A program made the translations under genes and the position numbers. DNA of 64,000 bases from Syntrophaceae bacterium (GTDB lineage: Bacteria; Desulfobacterota; Syntrophia; Syntrophales; PHBD01). Positions 63,816 through 64,000 of the stretch are shown here, one piece after another (position 1 is the stretch's first letter; every line of letters begins with the position of its first letter). The DNA is taken from the NCBI GenBank assembly GCA_013177825.1, contig JABLXX010000002.1, forward strand, positions 248,001 to 312,000, in the 5' to 3' direction. The notes beneath the pieces are model-generated. The model saw nothing but the letters and a program-made list of their open reading frames with translations, searched no databases and was not told where the DNA came from.

Positions 63816-64000
63816 ATGGGATTCGAAGAAAGACGACAACGGGAAAAAGACAGCCGCAGAAACTCCATCCTCAAAGCGGCCCGGAGACTCTTCCTGGAGA
63901 AGGGTTTCCGGAACGTCACCGTGGAGAGCATCGCCCGGAAAGCCGAATTCAGCAAGGGGTCCATCTACCTTTACTTCTCCGGAAAGGAAGAGATTTACAC
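63816..64000 (+). CDS. TetR/AcrR family regulator (3' end outside window)
   Basis: The first 61 codons are visible. The helix-turn-helix reads SILKAARRLFLEKGFRNVTV, then SIARKAEFSKGSIYLYFSGK, which is clear for TetR. It is preceded by a consensus sigma-54 promoter, unusual for a TetR gene. The C-terminal ligand domain lies beyond the window. Confidence 0.9.
   Translation, partial: MGFEERRQREKDSRRNSILKAARRLFLEKGFRNVTVESIARKAEFSKGSIYLYFSGKEEIY

Overview
This 64 kb window is a dense, GC-rich bacterial chromosome segment with about 64 protein genes, mostly in short same-strand operons, and no rRNA, tRNA, CRISPR array or intact insertion sequence that I can recognise. The gene content suggests an anaerobic, CoA-ester-using deltaproteobacterium of the Syntrophia/Desulfobacterota type: a tungsten/molybdenum aldehyde:ferredoxin oxidoreductase, an ADP-forming acyl-CoA synthetase pair, a class III CoA-transferase, a TRAP transporter, and PAS-rich signalling. 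That placement is inference from gene content, not from a marker gene.

Layout. 1-4.2 kb: kdpD (5' end cut by the window edge), kdpE and a DUF169 protein, followed by a repeat-rich gap. 4.7-10.1 kb (minus strand): an outer-membrane barrel protein, then a CoA-transferase, a branched-chain amino-acid-type carrier, a crotonase and a TetR regulator. Three near-identical 14-bp motifs sit before the carrier, the crotonase and tetR, which suggests one regulon. 10.3-17.3 kb: a small class III cyclase, a lytic transglycosylase, two flavodoxin-like proteins, an MBL hydrolase, a lipoprotein, a TrkA-type K+ channel, and a periplasmic binding protein fused to a catalytically dead cytidine-deaminase fold. 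17.5-22.7 kb: miaB, a bifunctional nuclease, and xerC-hslV-hslU (the codVWX arrangement). 22.8-35.2 kb: a long biosynthetic run argB-argD-argF-argG-argH, a lipoprotein, lysA-dapA-dapB-folK, a small membrane protein, a transaldolase-like aldolase, pgsA and a hydrolase.

35.2-41.4 kb: a nitronate monooxygenase-like protein, then an aldehyde oxidoreductase locus with an internally duplicated partner protein, a MoaD-like sulfur carrier and a ThiF/MoeB-like adenylyltransferase that lacks the usual zinc cysteines. 41.4-44.1 kb is a decaying stretch: an aldo/keto reductase flanked by remnants of an AraC regulator and of an MBL hydrolase. 44.1-51.0 kb: a six-PAS hybrid sensor kinase next to a complete DctP-DctQ-DctM TRAP transporter. 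51.1-53.9 kb looks like an acquired island: a relic of a thiF-like 3' end and an orphan E1 alpha/beta 2-oxoacid dehydrogenase pair with no E2 or E3. 54-60.5 kb: a PfkB kinase, a cysteine-dioxygenase-like cupin, an Fe-S protein, a rhomboid protease fused to a DnaJ C-terminal-like domain, a nitroreductase, a DHA2-type exporter and an unknown protein. 60.7-64 kb: a MarR regulator whose likely operator is repeated before the ADP-forming acyl-CoA synthetase pair, then a consensus sigma-54 promoter leading into a TetR gene cut by the window end.

The most unusual items are the binding protein/pseudo-deaminase fusion (16.1-17.3 kb), the rhomboid/DnaJ-C fusion (56.6 kb), the internally duplicated protein beside the aldehyde oxidoreductase (38.4 kb), the arginine-rich tail on argininosuccinate synthase, and three predicted regulatory circuits (TetR, MarR, sigma-54).
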